Source of the DNA: Anoxynatronum sibiricum
Lineage (GTDB): Bacteria; Bacillota; Clostridia; Peptostreptococcales; Tindalliaceae
Direction of reading: 5' to 3'
DNA length: 64,000 nt
Assembly (NCBI RefSeq): GCF_039414295.1
Contig: NZ_JBCITM010000013.1
Span: 1-64,000, forward strand
In this document: positions 44,216 through 51,602 of the stretch, piece by piece
Numbering within the stretch: position 1 is the first letter of the stretch
How the letters are laid out: the number at the start of each line of letters is the position of its first letter
Position numbers and translations under genes: made by a program
The notes under the pieces: generated by a model
What the model was told of the DNA's origin: nothing
Database searches by the model: none
What the model saw: the letters and a program-made list of their open reading frames with translations, nothing else

Positions 44216-45427
44216 TTAGTCTGAATCAGGCGAAGCAGTCACTTGGCTTTCCCAACGGATTGCTTCAACGTACAGTTTCATCATATGTGCCATGGTAATG
44301 CCTTTGTGACACTTTATATCAGGCGCTGCATTGCCTTTTTCAAACATGTCTATGCAGCGCAACCAATCACCCAGCACAGATCTTTTTCCCATCAGGGCCT
44401 CTTCCACTGGTTTTGCCAGAGGCAGTTCTTCCACCAGCTGTTCAAATGGTTTTGCCAGAATACAGTCCAGCAAAGAGAAAAGTCCTGTTAGAAAATAATT
44501 CAATCTTTCGCTCGGAGAAGCCGTCTTCTGAGCCAGCAGTTCCATCATTCTTGCCCTGACAATACTCGTTCGGATCATTTCAGCATTCTCCGACATTTTT
44601 ACTTCATTCAAGAGCATCAGATAAATCCATTTGCGTATTTCACCCAGCCCCATACGCACTAAGGCACCTTCCATGGAATCCACCCGATATCTGGCCCCAA
44701 ACTGCATGGTATTCGCCAATCTTAAAAATTTATAGGAGCTGGAAAGATCTTTTTCAATGATGGCTGCCATCTCATGATAGCTGGGTGTTTCATCATTTAA
44801 CTTCTCCAGCACCTGAAGAAGCGACGTATTAAAAGGAGCAATCTCTCTGCCTCTAAGCATAACAGGCTTGCTGAAAAAATACCCCTGAAAATAATGATAC
44901 CCCAAGGAAGCGGCATGTTCAAACTCTGCCCGGGTCTCTACCCGTTCCACCAGCATTTTTTTTCCTGAAAACAAGGTTGCCAGTTGACGGTGTCCCGATT
45001 CAGAATAAGCATTATATTCCACTTTAATGATATCGGCCAGTTCCATAAGTGACCAATAATCTTCTCTAAGAACAAAATCATCCAATGCCAGAAGGTACCC
45101 TTTTTCCTTTAGCTCCCGACAAGCTTCCACCACTGTTTCATCCGGGTCCACCCGCTCAAGCACTTCAATGACCACCTGATCAGCTGGCAGCAGCAACGGA
45201 ATACGCTGAACTAGTAACTCCTTTGAAAAGTTAATAAAAGCCCTTTTCCCGCTGATAATATCGTTTAAATCCATCACCAGAAAAGCATGATTAATCAGAT
45301 TCGCAGTTGATTCAGTATCATCTGTTCCTTGGTAAAAGTTTTCTTCCGTGCGCCGATAAAGCAGCTCATAGGCAAACAGTTCCTGCTTACCATCAAAAAT
45401 GGGTTGTCTGGCAGCGTATACATTCAT
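44216..45427 (-). CDS. EAL-HDOD signalling protein (YuxH-like)
   Basis: 403 residues. An EAL-type N-terminal domain (about 1-200) begins MNVYAARQPIFDGKQELFAY but has ELLYRR where active EAL proteins have EAL-x-R, so cyclic-di-GMP cleavage is doubtful. A C-terminal HDOD domain (about 205-385) is present. YuxH/CdgJ proteins of this design act in regulation of motility and signalling by binding rather than catalysis. GGAGGAG precedes ATG 45427. A 19-bp palindrome lies upstream. Confidence 0.82.
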   Translation of the reverse strand: MNVYAARQPIFDGKQELFAYELLYRRTEENFYQGTDDTESTANLINHAFLVMDLNDIISGKRAFINFSKELLVQRIPLLLPADQVVIEVLERVDPDETVVEACRELKEKGYLLALDDFVLREDYWSLMELADIIKVEYNAYSESGHRQLATLFSGKKMLVERVETRAEFEHAASLGYHYFQGYFFSKPVMLRGREIAPFNTSLLQVLEKLNDETPSYHEMAAIIEKDLSSSYKFLRLANTMQFGARYRVDSMEGALVRMGLGEIRKWIYLMLLNEVKMSENAEMIRTSIVRARMMELLAQKTASPSERLNYFLTGLFSLLDCILAKPFEQLVEELPLAKPVEEALMGKRSVLGDWLRCIDMFEKGNAAPDIKCHKGITMAHMMKLYVEAIRWESQVTASPDSD

Positions 45428-45473
45428 TGTAACTCCTCCATCCACACACTGTCATTATTCAACTTTATCACTT

Positions 45474-45492
45474 CAAAAGTGCTACACTTTTG
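45474..45492 (-). promoter_or_regulatory. 19-bp palindrome upstream of the EAL-HDOD gene
   Basis: CAAAAGTG and CACTTTTG form perfect 8-base arms around CTA, 47 bases ahead of the start codon. Probable operator; regulator unknown. Confidence 0.5.
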
Positions 45493-45674
45493 TCATTTGC
45501 AGTCATGATCAGTTTTTGTAATCATACCATAATAGAACTAGTTTAATCAGCCACACAGATAAAAACTGTCTGCGATGGGCTCTCGTTGATTGCTCAGAAT
45601 AAATAGTGATCGTCCAAAAATAAAGTCTTGCACAACAACTTATACCACAACTGATCTCTGCATCCATTTTCCCA

Positions 45675-45726
45675 TACAGCAAAAAGACCCTGGGGTCGCT
45701 GAGGCCCCAAGGGTCTTTTTGCTGTA
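45675..45726. terminator. strong bidirectional terminator
   Basis: TACAGCAAAAAGACCCT pairs with AGGGTCTTTTTGCTGTA, with an inner GGGG/CCCC stem. It ends the ferredoxin-like gene on the minus strand and lies in the 311-bp gap before the EAL-HDOD gene. Confidence 0.85.
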
Positions 45727-45738
45727 CAGCTTTTTCAT

Positions 45739-46512
45739 CTATCCCTGTAGCAGGGTGCCGTCGGTGCCGATGGTGACTTCTCTGTAAGGCACAATGACCT
45801 GAGCTGCCAACATGGCCTGACGAACAGCACTCACAATGCCACCACAGCATGGTACCTGCATGCGCGTTACGGTAATACTTCTCGGGTTGTTGAGCCGAAA
45901 TATGTCCGTTAATTTTTCCTGATAATGCTGGTTATCATCCAGTTTGGGGCATCCAATGAGGGTGATTTTTCCTTTTATAAAGTCCCTGTGGAAATCTCCG
46001 TAGGCGTAGGCAGTGCAATCAGCCGCGATAAGAATATCTGCCCCCTGAAGATATGGCGCCTGGGGATGCACCAAATTCAACTGCACCGGCCACTGAGATA
46101 GTTCAGAGGGTGCCTGATGGTGATCAACCTGCACTTGCTCATGGTTTTCTTGGGAAGATGATGTTGTTGATGTGGCATGATCACGGCGTATGGCTTTTGC
46201 TGCCATTCCGGGACATCCGCAGGGAGATCCCGGTGGTGCCACTTCTTTCACAGGGGCAGCTTCACGGGCTTCACGTTCGCTGATGCGCTGCATCACCAAC
46301 GCTTCGTCATAGGGTGCCGCTTCCCTTTCAATCATCTTGATGGCACCTGTGGGACATTCGGGCAAACAGTCGCCCAGCCCATCACAATAAACGTCACTAA
46401 TCAGGCGCGCTTTTCCGTCAACCATTTCGATGGCACCTTCATGACAGGCAGTAACACACAGTTTGCAGCCATTACACAGCGTCTCATTGATCTCAATAAT
46501 TCTTCGATTCAT
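45739..46512 (-). CDS. ferredoxin-type iron-sulfur protein with extra cysteine motifs
   Basis: 257 residues. Two ferredoxin motifs lie at the N-terminus (CNGCKLCVTACHEGAI and YCDGLGDCLPECPTGAI). Next comes a linker with SPCGCPGM and a Ser/Thr-rich stretch (about 110-130). The C-terminal domain has AADCTAYAYGDFH, LIGCPKLDD and VPCCGGIVSAV. This family is often found beside hcp in anaerobes and may be its electron donor; here it is 3.8 kb away, so that is inference. It has its own promoter. Confidence 0.75.
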   Translation of the reverse strand: MNRRIIEINETLCNGCKLCVTACHEGAIEMVDGKARLISDVYCDGLGDCLPECPTGAIKMIEREAAPYDEALVMQRISEREAREAAPVKEVAPPGSPCGCPGMAAKAIRRDHATSTTSSSQENHEQVQVDHHQAPSELSQWPVQLNLVHPQAPYLQGADILIAADCTAYAYGDFHRDFIKGKITLIGCPKLDDNQHYQEKLTDIFRLNNPRSITVTRMQVPCCGGIVSAVRQAMLAAQVIVPYREVTIGTDGTLLQG

Positions 46513-46543
46513 TGGATAACCTCCGTATTCACCATTTTCTATT

Positions 46544-46572
46544 ATTGTAGTATTTCAATACCTGTTTGTCAA
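46544..46572 (-). promoter_or_regulatory. promoter of the ferredoxin-like gene with a spacer palindrome
   Basis: -35 TTGACA (46572-46567), 17-base spacer, -10 TACAAT (46549-46544). The spacer holds GTATT-N2-AATAC, a perfect short palindrome placed where a repressor would block polymerase. The half-site GTATT also occurs in the hcp palindrome. Confidence 0.7.
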
Positions 46573-46716
46573 TATTAATTTTCTTTTCATGATTCGTCCT
46601 CCTCGCGAGGACGTTTGAATTATTTTATGAGACTTTCCTTCATCTTCGTTTCTTGTATTCATTGATATTACTTAATCGAATAATGCTATTGCCATTTTCG
46701 ATGCATATCAGATGCT

Positions 46717-46745
46717 TTGACAAGTGGACGCAAGCTGATTATACT
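46717..46745 (+). promoter_or_regulatory. promoter of the tdh-kbl-transporter unit
   Basis: -35 TTGACA (46717-46722), 17-base spacer, -10 TATACT (46740-46745). The leader to tdh is about 165 bases. Confidence 0.75.
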
Positions 46746-46792
46746 CAAAGTAGACCTACCTGTACACGCTTATAAGTATCTTTGACAATAAA

Positions 46793-46808
46793 ATGCAAAC
46801 GTTTCCGG
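46793..46808 (+). promoter_or_regulatory. cre-like catabolite control site
   Basis: CCGGAAACGTTTGCAT on the minus strand differs from the CcpA cre consensus at about two outer positions and keeps the AACGTT core. It lies about 45 bases past the predicted start, a roadblock position. Confidence 0.45.
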
Positions 46809-46918
46809 AATGGCATGGTTTACCTGTCAACCCAATTAACGTTTGTACCACGGGCAATTAATCAGGTGCGTGATATGAATGACCCAGACAGCACGAAGAA
46901 AAAAGAAGGGATGATGCT

Positions 46919-47950
46919 ATGATGAAAGCACTGGTAAAGAAACAACGGGAGCCTGGTCTCTGGCTTGAGGATGTTCCAAAACCCGAAGTTGGCAAAAATG
47001 ATGTTTTGATCAAGATCAAGCGCACTTCTGTGTGCGGTACTGATGTGCATATTTACCAATGGGATGACTGGTCACAAAAAACCATTCCCGTTCCTATGAC
47101 CATTGGACATGAATTTGTGGGTGAAGTGGTGGCCATTGGTGAAAATGTTCATGATGTTCAACTCGGAGAGTTGGTCTCAGGTGAAGGGCATGTTGTCTGC
47201 GGCCGTTGCCGAAACTGCCTGGCAGGCAGACGTCATCTGTGCAACAGTACCAGTGGTGTGGGAGTTAACCGCCCGGGTGCTTTTGCCGAATATCTGGCTA
47301 TTCCCGTTACCAACGTGTGGCACTGCGACCCTGCCATCGACATGGATATTCTCAGCTGCTTTGACCCACTGGGAAATGCGGTACACACAGCTCTCAGCTT
47401 TGATTTGCTGGGCGAAGATGTCCTCATCACAGGTGCCGGCCCCATTGGCATCATGGCCGCTGCCGTGGCTCGCCATGCCGGTGCCCGCCATGTGGTGATC
47501 ACCGATGTGAATGATTACCGGCTTGAGCTGGCTCAAAAAATGGGAGTCAGCCGGGCAGTCAATGTGCGTACCACCCAACTGAAAGATGTGATGGATTCTT
47601 TGGGCATGAAAGAAGGCTTTGATGTGGGCCTCGAAATGTCAGGGAACGCTTCGGCTTTTCAGGATATGATTCAAAACATGTGCCATGGCGGTAAAATCGC
47701 AGTGCTGGGAATCCAGCAGCCGGAAACTTTCATTGACTGGAACACCATTGTCTTCAACGGACTCACACTCAAGGGTATCTACGGCCGAGAAATGTATGAA
47801 ACCTGGTATAAAATGACAGCCATGATTCAGTCCGGGCTGGATATTTCCCAGGTCATCACCCATAAATTCCATTATACCGATTACGAAAAGGCATTTGAAC
47901 TGATGGCGTCCGGCCATTCAGGAAAAATCGTACTCAACTGGGAAGAATAG
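46919..47950 (+). CDS. tdh: L-threonine 3-dehydrogenase
   Basis: 343 residues, zinc alcohol dehydrogenase family. SVCGTDVHIYQWDDW (catalytic Zn), GHEFVGEVVAIG, four structural-zinc cysteines in VVCGRCRNCLAGRRHLC, and nucleotide-binding ITGAGPIGIMAAAVARHAGA. It oxidises threonine to 2-amino-3-oxobutanoate with NAD+. The second ATG at 46922 is equally likely as the start. kbl follows 39 bases later. Confidence 0.93.
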   Translation: MMKALVKKQREPGLWLEDVPKPEVGKNDVLIKIKRTSVCGTDVHIYQWDDWSQKTIPVPMTIGHEFVGEVVAIGENVHDVQLGELVSGEGHVVCGRCRNCLAGRRHLCNSTSGVGVNRPGAFAEYLAIPVTNVWHCDPAIDMDILSCFDPLGNAVHTALSFDLLGEDVLITGAGPIGIMAAAVARHAGARHVVITDVNDYRLELAQKMGVSRAVNVRTTQLKDVMDSLGMKEGFDVGLEMSGNASAFQDMIQNMCHGGKIAVLGIQQPETFIDWNTIVFNGLTLKGIYGREMYETWYKMTAMIQSGLDISQVITHKFHYTDYEKAFELMASGHSGKIVLNWEE

Positions 47951-47989
47951 CCGACACGGTTGCTTCTTCCCCCAGAAAGGATGAGTCTT

Positions 47990-49186
47990 ATGTTCGCACC
48001 AGCTACTCAACAGCATTACTCCCAGCTTCTTGACGGAATTCGCCGCCAGGGGCTCTGGAAAACCGAAAGGGTACTTTCAGGGGCACAAAATTCACGAATC
48101 AACACCACTTCAGAAACTGATGTAATCAACCTCTGTGCCAATAACTACCTGGGCCTCTCCAGTCATCCACGAGTGGTGGCCGCTGCCAGAGAGAGCTATG
48201 ACCAGTGGGGCTATGGGCTGTCATCAGTACGGTTTATCTGTGGCACCCAATCGGTTCATAAAGAGCTGGAAGCAGGGCTGTCCCAGTTCCTGGGAACAGA
48301 CGATACCATTCTCTACTCTTCCTGCTTTGATGCTAATGGCGGCCTTTTTGAAACCCTGCTTTCTGAGAAAGACACCATCATCAGCGATGAGCTGAATCAT
48401 GCCAGTATCATTGATGGTATGCGGTTGTGTAAAGCCAAAAAACTCATTTACAAGAATAACAATCTTGAAGACCTGGAAAACAAACTGAAGGAACGACAGC
48501 CTGGGGGCATCACCCTCATTGCCACCGACGGTGTTTTTTCAATGGATGGCATCATTGCCAACCTCAAGGGAATCTGTGATTTGGCAGATGCCTATGGTGC
48601 TCTGGTGATGGTGGACGACAGCCATGCCGTTGGTTTTATGGGAAAAACCGGCCGTGGAACCCATGAGCACTGCGGTGTCATGGACAGAGTGGATCTCATT
48701 ACCGGCACCTTGGGCAAGGCCCTGGGAGGTGCCAGCGGCGGGTACACCAGCGGACGAAAAGCCTTGATTGACCTTCTGCGGCAGAGGAGCCGCCCGTATC
48801 TGTTCTCCAATACACTGGCCCCAGCCATAGCAGCGGCATCACTGGAGGTTCTGAAAATGCTTTCAGAATCCACCGAGTACCGTGACCGAGTGCATGAAAA
48901 CACTGTTTATTTTCGTAAACAGCTCACCGATATAGGTTATACCATTATTCCCGGAGAACACCCCATTGTTCCCGTTATGCTGGGGGATGCGGTGCTGGCA
49001 CAAGCAATGGCAGAAGATCTTTTAAAGCGTGGCCTGTATGTGGTTGGTTTCTTTTATCCGGTGGTGCCCGAGGGGAAAGCCCGTATTCGCACCCAGGTTT
49101 CAGCAGCCCACAGCCGGGAAGACCTTGACCAGGCACTGGATGCTTTTCGAGGCGCCTATGAACATTTTGAAGCATTGAAGCAGTGA
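47990..49186 (+). CDS. kbl: glycine C-acetyltransferase (2-amino-3-ketobutyrate CoA ligase)
   Basis: 398 residues, alpha-oxoamine synthase family. LCANNYLGLSSHP, DDSHAVGFMGKTGRGTHEH, and the PLP lysine in GTLGKALGGASGGYTSG. It cleaves 2-amino-3-oxobutanoate with CoA to glycine and acetyl-CoA, the step after Tdh. ATG 47990 has AAAGGA 9 bases upstream; in-frame starts at 47960 and 47981 lack good spacing. Confidence 0.93.
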   Translation: MFAPATQQHYSQLLDGIRRQGLWKTERVLSGAQNSRINTTSETDVINLCANNYLGLSSHPRVVAAARESYDQWGYGLSSVRFICGTQSVHKELEAGLSQFLGTDDTILYSSCFDANGGLFETLLSEKDTIISDELNHASIIDGMRLCKAKKLIYKNNNLEDLENKLKERQPGGITLIATDGVFSMDGIIANLKGICDLADAYGALVMVDDSHAVGFMGKTGRGTHEHCGVMDRVDLITGTLGKALGGASGGYTSGRKALIDLLRQRSRPYLFSNTLAPAIAAASLEVLKMLSESTEYRDRVHENTVYFRKQLTDIGYTIIPGEHPIVPVMLGDAVLAQAMAEDLLKRGLYVVGFFYPVVPEGKARIRTQVSAAHSREDLDQALDAFRGAYEHFEALKQ

Positions 49187-49249
49187 TAACACCGGTAAAA
49201 CCGGTGATTCACACAATACATCTATTATCAGAGAGGAGTTTTTTGTATC

Positions 49250-50413
49250 ATGAAAAACATGGGTTTGATTCCCAAACTGCTGCTGGGGATTGTGGCAGGG
49301 ATTATCATCGGTTTGACCATGCCTGGCCACGTGGGGCGTGTGCTCTACACCTTCACACAGATTTTTGGTCAGTTGCTGGGGTACATCGTTCCCCTCATTA
49401 TCATTGGCTTTATTATTCCCGGCATTGCTGAGCTAGGGGAAAAAGCCGGCAAACTGTTGGGCGCCACTGCTGGTATTGCTTATCTTTCCACCCTGGCAGC
49501 GGGAATTGTCGCTTTCTTTATTTCCAGCCTCATTATTCCCGCCATTATCACTGAAGGGGTTGCCGCCACTGATTCCGTTGGCCTGACGCCCATCATCGAA
49601 CTGAGTATTCCACCGATCATGGGGGTGATGACAGCCCTGGTGACAGCCTTTATTTTTGGTCTTGGCATCAACTTTCTTCGCCACGAAGAATCCAAAACAG
49701 CCCTTTTTAACTTTATGGAGGAATTTAGAACCATCATTGTACGAGTCATCACCAAGGTCATTATTCCCCTGCTGCCTTTTTACATTGCCGGTATATTTGC
49801 CGACATGGCCGCTGCCGGTGATGCTTTCACCACGCTGCGTGTGTTTGGACAAGTCTTTGTGCTGATTATTCTGATGCATGTGGGCTACCTGCTGGTGCTT
49901 TACACCATCGCCGGCTCACGGGCAGGTAAGAACCCCCTGGTGGCACTGAAAAACATGCTGCCTGCCTACGCCACTGCTTTGGGCACCATGTCCAGCGCTG
50001 CCACCATTCCCGTCACACTGCGCAGCGCCAAAAACAACCAGGTTTCTGAACAGGTGGCTGACTTCGTGATTCCCCTTTCTGCCACGATTCATCTGGCTGG
50101 CAGTACCATTACCCTGGTGGCCTGCTCCATCGCCGTGCTGGCCATGAATGGCATGGCACCCGTCTTTGGCGATTACCTGCCTTTCATCGTTTTGCTGGGT
50201 GTTACCATGGTGGCTGCTCCCGGAGTCCCCGGCGGTGCCGTTATGGCTGCCTTGGGACTGCTCTCTTCCATTCTTGGTTTTTCTGAAGCCAACCTGGGAT
50301 TGATGATTGCCCTCTATATGGCACAAGACAGTTTTGGAACCGCCTGCAACGTCACTGGAGACGGCGCCATTGCCCTGATCATCGATTCCTTTTATCAAAA
50401 GAAAACCGCTTAA
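49250..50413 (+). CDS. dicarboxylate/amino acid:cation symporter family transporter
   Basis: 387 residues, DAACS (GltP/SstT) family. The serine-rich hairpin motif appears as TALGTMSSAATIPVTLRSA and the substrate region as GTACNVTGDGAIALIID. About eight membrane segments. Next to tdh-kbl, import of threonine or serine with Na+ is the most natural reading, but glutamate or dicarboxylates cannot be excluded. GAGAGGAG precedes the ATG. Confidence 0.85.
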   Translation: MKNMGLIPKLLLGIVAGIIIGLTMPGHVGRVLYTFTQIFGQLLGYIVPLIIIGFIIPGIAELGEKAGKLLGATAGIAYLSTLAAGIVAFFISSLIIPAIITEGVAATDSVGLTPIIELSIPPIMGVMTALVTAFIFGLGINFLRHEESKTALFNFMEEFRTIIVRVITKVIIPLLPFYIAGIFADMAAAGDAFTTLRVFGQVFVLIILMHVGYLLVLYTIAGSRAGKNPLVALKNMLPAYATALGTMSSAATIPVTLRSAKNNQVSEQVADFVIPLSATIHLAGSTITLVACSIAVLAMNGMAPVFGDYLPFIVLLGVTMVAAPGVPGGAVMAALGLLSSILGFSEANLGLMIALYMAQDSFGTACNVTGDGAIALIIDSFYQKKTA

Positions 50414-50453
50414 AGCAGCCTCAGAAGCACTTTAAACATTCCAGACAATCACA

Positions 50454-50491
50454 AACAACCCCGTTCCAGAACTTTCTGGAACGGGGTTGTT
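50454..50491. terminator. bidirectional terminator between convergent genes
   Basis: AACAACCCCGTTCCAG pairs perfectly over 16 bases with CTGGAACGGGGTTGTT. It ends the tdh-kbl-transporter unit and, on the minus strand, the hydroxy-acid dehydrogenase gene. Confidence 0.9.
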
Positions 50492-50513
50492 CATTTGCTT
50501 CAGTTGATATGAT

Positions 50514-51533
50514 TCAGCGCTTCCAGCACTTGTCAGGCGTCGCATCTTTCAGGGAATGACATCCAGTCATGATCATGGCTTCTGTCAGTTCCTGACCAAT
50601 TTTTTCGGCATAAACACGCACACCCTCTGTACCGCCACCATAGGCGGCAACCGCAAAGGGTCTGCCAATGAGAACCGCATCCGCTCCCAGCGCCAGGGCT
50701 TTCAGGATATCTTCTCCACTTCTGAAGCCACCGTCGATGAAAATGGTCAGCTTTCCTTTGACCGCTTCAGCAATGGCAGGCAGCACTTCAATGGTGGATG
50801 GGGCGTCATCCATGACCCTGCCGCCATGGTTGGAGACCACGATGCCTGCTGCTCCTGCTTCCAGCGCTTTCAGTGCCCCTGCAGGAGTCATGATGCCTTT
50901 CAGAATCATGGGGAGTTCAGTGCTCTCGCACAGCTCTTTCAATTCTTCCACTGATTTGCTATACACCGGGGTACCGGCCATGGCCAGCAGCACCAGACCG
51001 GCGGCATCCACATCCATGGCCAGGGCAGTGACCCCATGGGCTTCTGCCATACGGATTTTCTGCAAAGCCATGGCATTGTCCCAGGGCTTGATGGTGGGCG
51101 CTCCCACACCTCCATTATCCTGAATGATTTTCAGCGGCCCTTCATAGTACTCCATTTTGGCACCGTCTCCGGTGAAGGCCATGATCCCGGCCTCACGACA
51201 TCCGGCCACCATATGCTCATTATAGGTAAGATCATTGAGGGATGGGTGGTAGTTGATTTCCAGTGCACCAATGGGGGCGGCAAAGAATGGAAATCGAAAC
51301 TTTTTGCCAAAAAGAGTCACACTGGTGTCAATTTCTGTCGCGGGTACCAGAGTATCCAAGTTCAGGCTGGTTTCACGCACCATCACCCGGTTGCGGATAA
51401 AAGAACTGCCCAGCCCCTTGCCACCCACTCCCGGCACCTGCCCCCGGCAGGCAATTCCATTGCAGTCTTCACATACTTTGCATTTATCTTTCAAAATACC
51501 GCGGGCCTGATTTCTGATTTCCTGATAGTTCAT
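50514..51533 (-). CDS. FMN-dependent alpha-hydroxy acid dehydrogenase with an N-terminal cysteine cluster
   Basis: 339 residues, LldD/glycolate oxidase fold. FMN and active-site motifs include VVSNHGGRVMDDAPSTIEVL, FIDGGFRSGEDILKALALGA and AVLIGRPFAVAAYGG. The N-terminus has C18, C21, C24 and C29 (CKVCEDCNGIAC), not found in classic lactate oxidases, so a redox cluster or metal site is possible. Substrate is probably lactate or another 2-hydroxy acid; LarA elsewhere in the window acts on the same class. CAGGAGG lies 8 bases ahead of ATG 51533. Confidence 0.82.
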   Translation of the reverse strand: MNYQEIRNQARGILKDKCKVCEDCNGIACRGQVPGVGGKGLGSSFIRNRVMVRETSLNLDTLVPATEIDTSVTLFGKKFRFPFFAAPIGALEINYHPSLNDLTYNEHMVAGCREAGIMAFTGDGAKMEYYEGPLKIIQDNGGVGAPTIKPWDNAMALQKIRMAEAHGVTALAMDVDAAGLVLLAMAGTPVYSKSVEELKELCESTELPMILKGIMTPAGALKALEAGAAGIVVSNHGGRVMDDAPSTIEVLPAIAEAVKGKLTIFIDGGFRSGEDILKALALGADAVLIGRPFAVAAYGGGTEGVRVYAEKIGQELTEAMIMTGCHSLKDATPDKCWKR

Positions 51534-51602
51534 GATTATTTCCTCCTGTTTCATCAAATGACAGCATCAGGCAGCCTGGCAACAGGCTGCCTTCTCTGCT
51601 CT

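Larger units (their letters stand above)
46513..46918. other. 406-bp divergent region between the ferredoxin-like gene and tdh
   Basis: No gene longer than 20 codons is supported. It contains promoters for both directions (46544-46572 minus, 46717-46745 plus) and a cre-like site (46793-46808). A 15-codon frame at 46875-46922 overlaps the tdh start but has only a weak ribosome site. Confidence 0.6.

Noticed and set aside
46875..46922. 15-codon frame overlapping the tdh start
   Set aside because: Weak ribosome site and no threonine or glycine codon run; not supported as a leader peptide.
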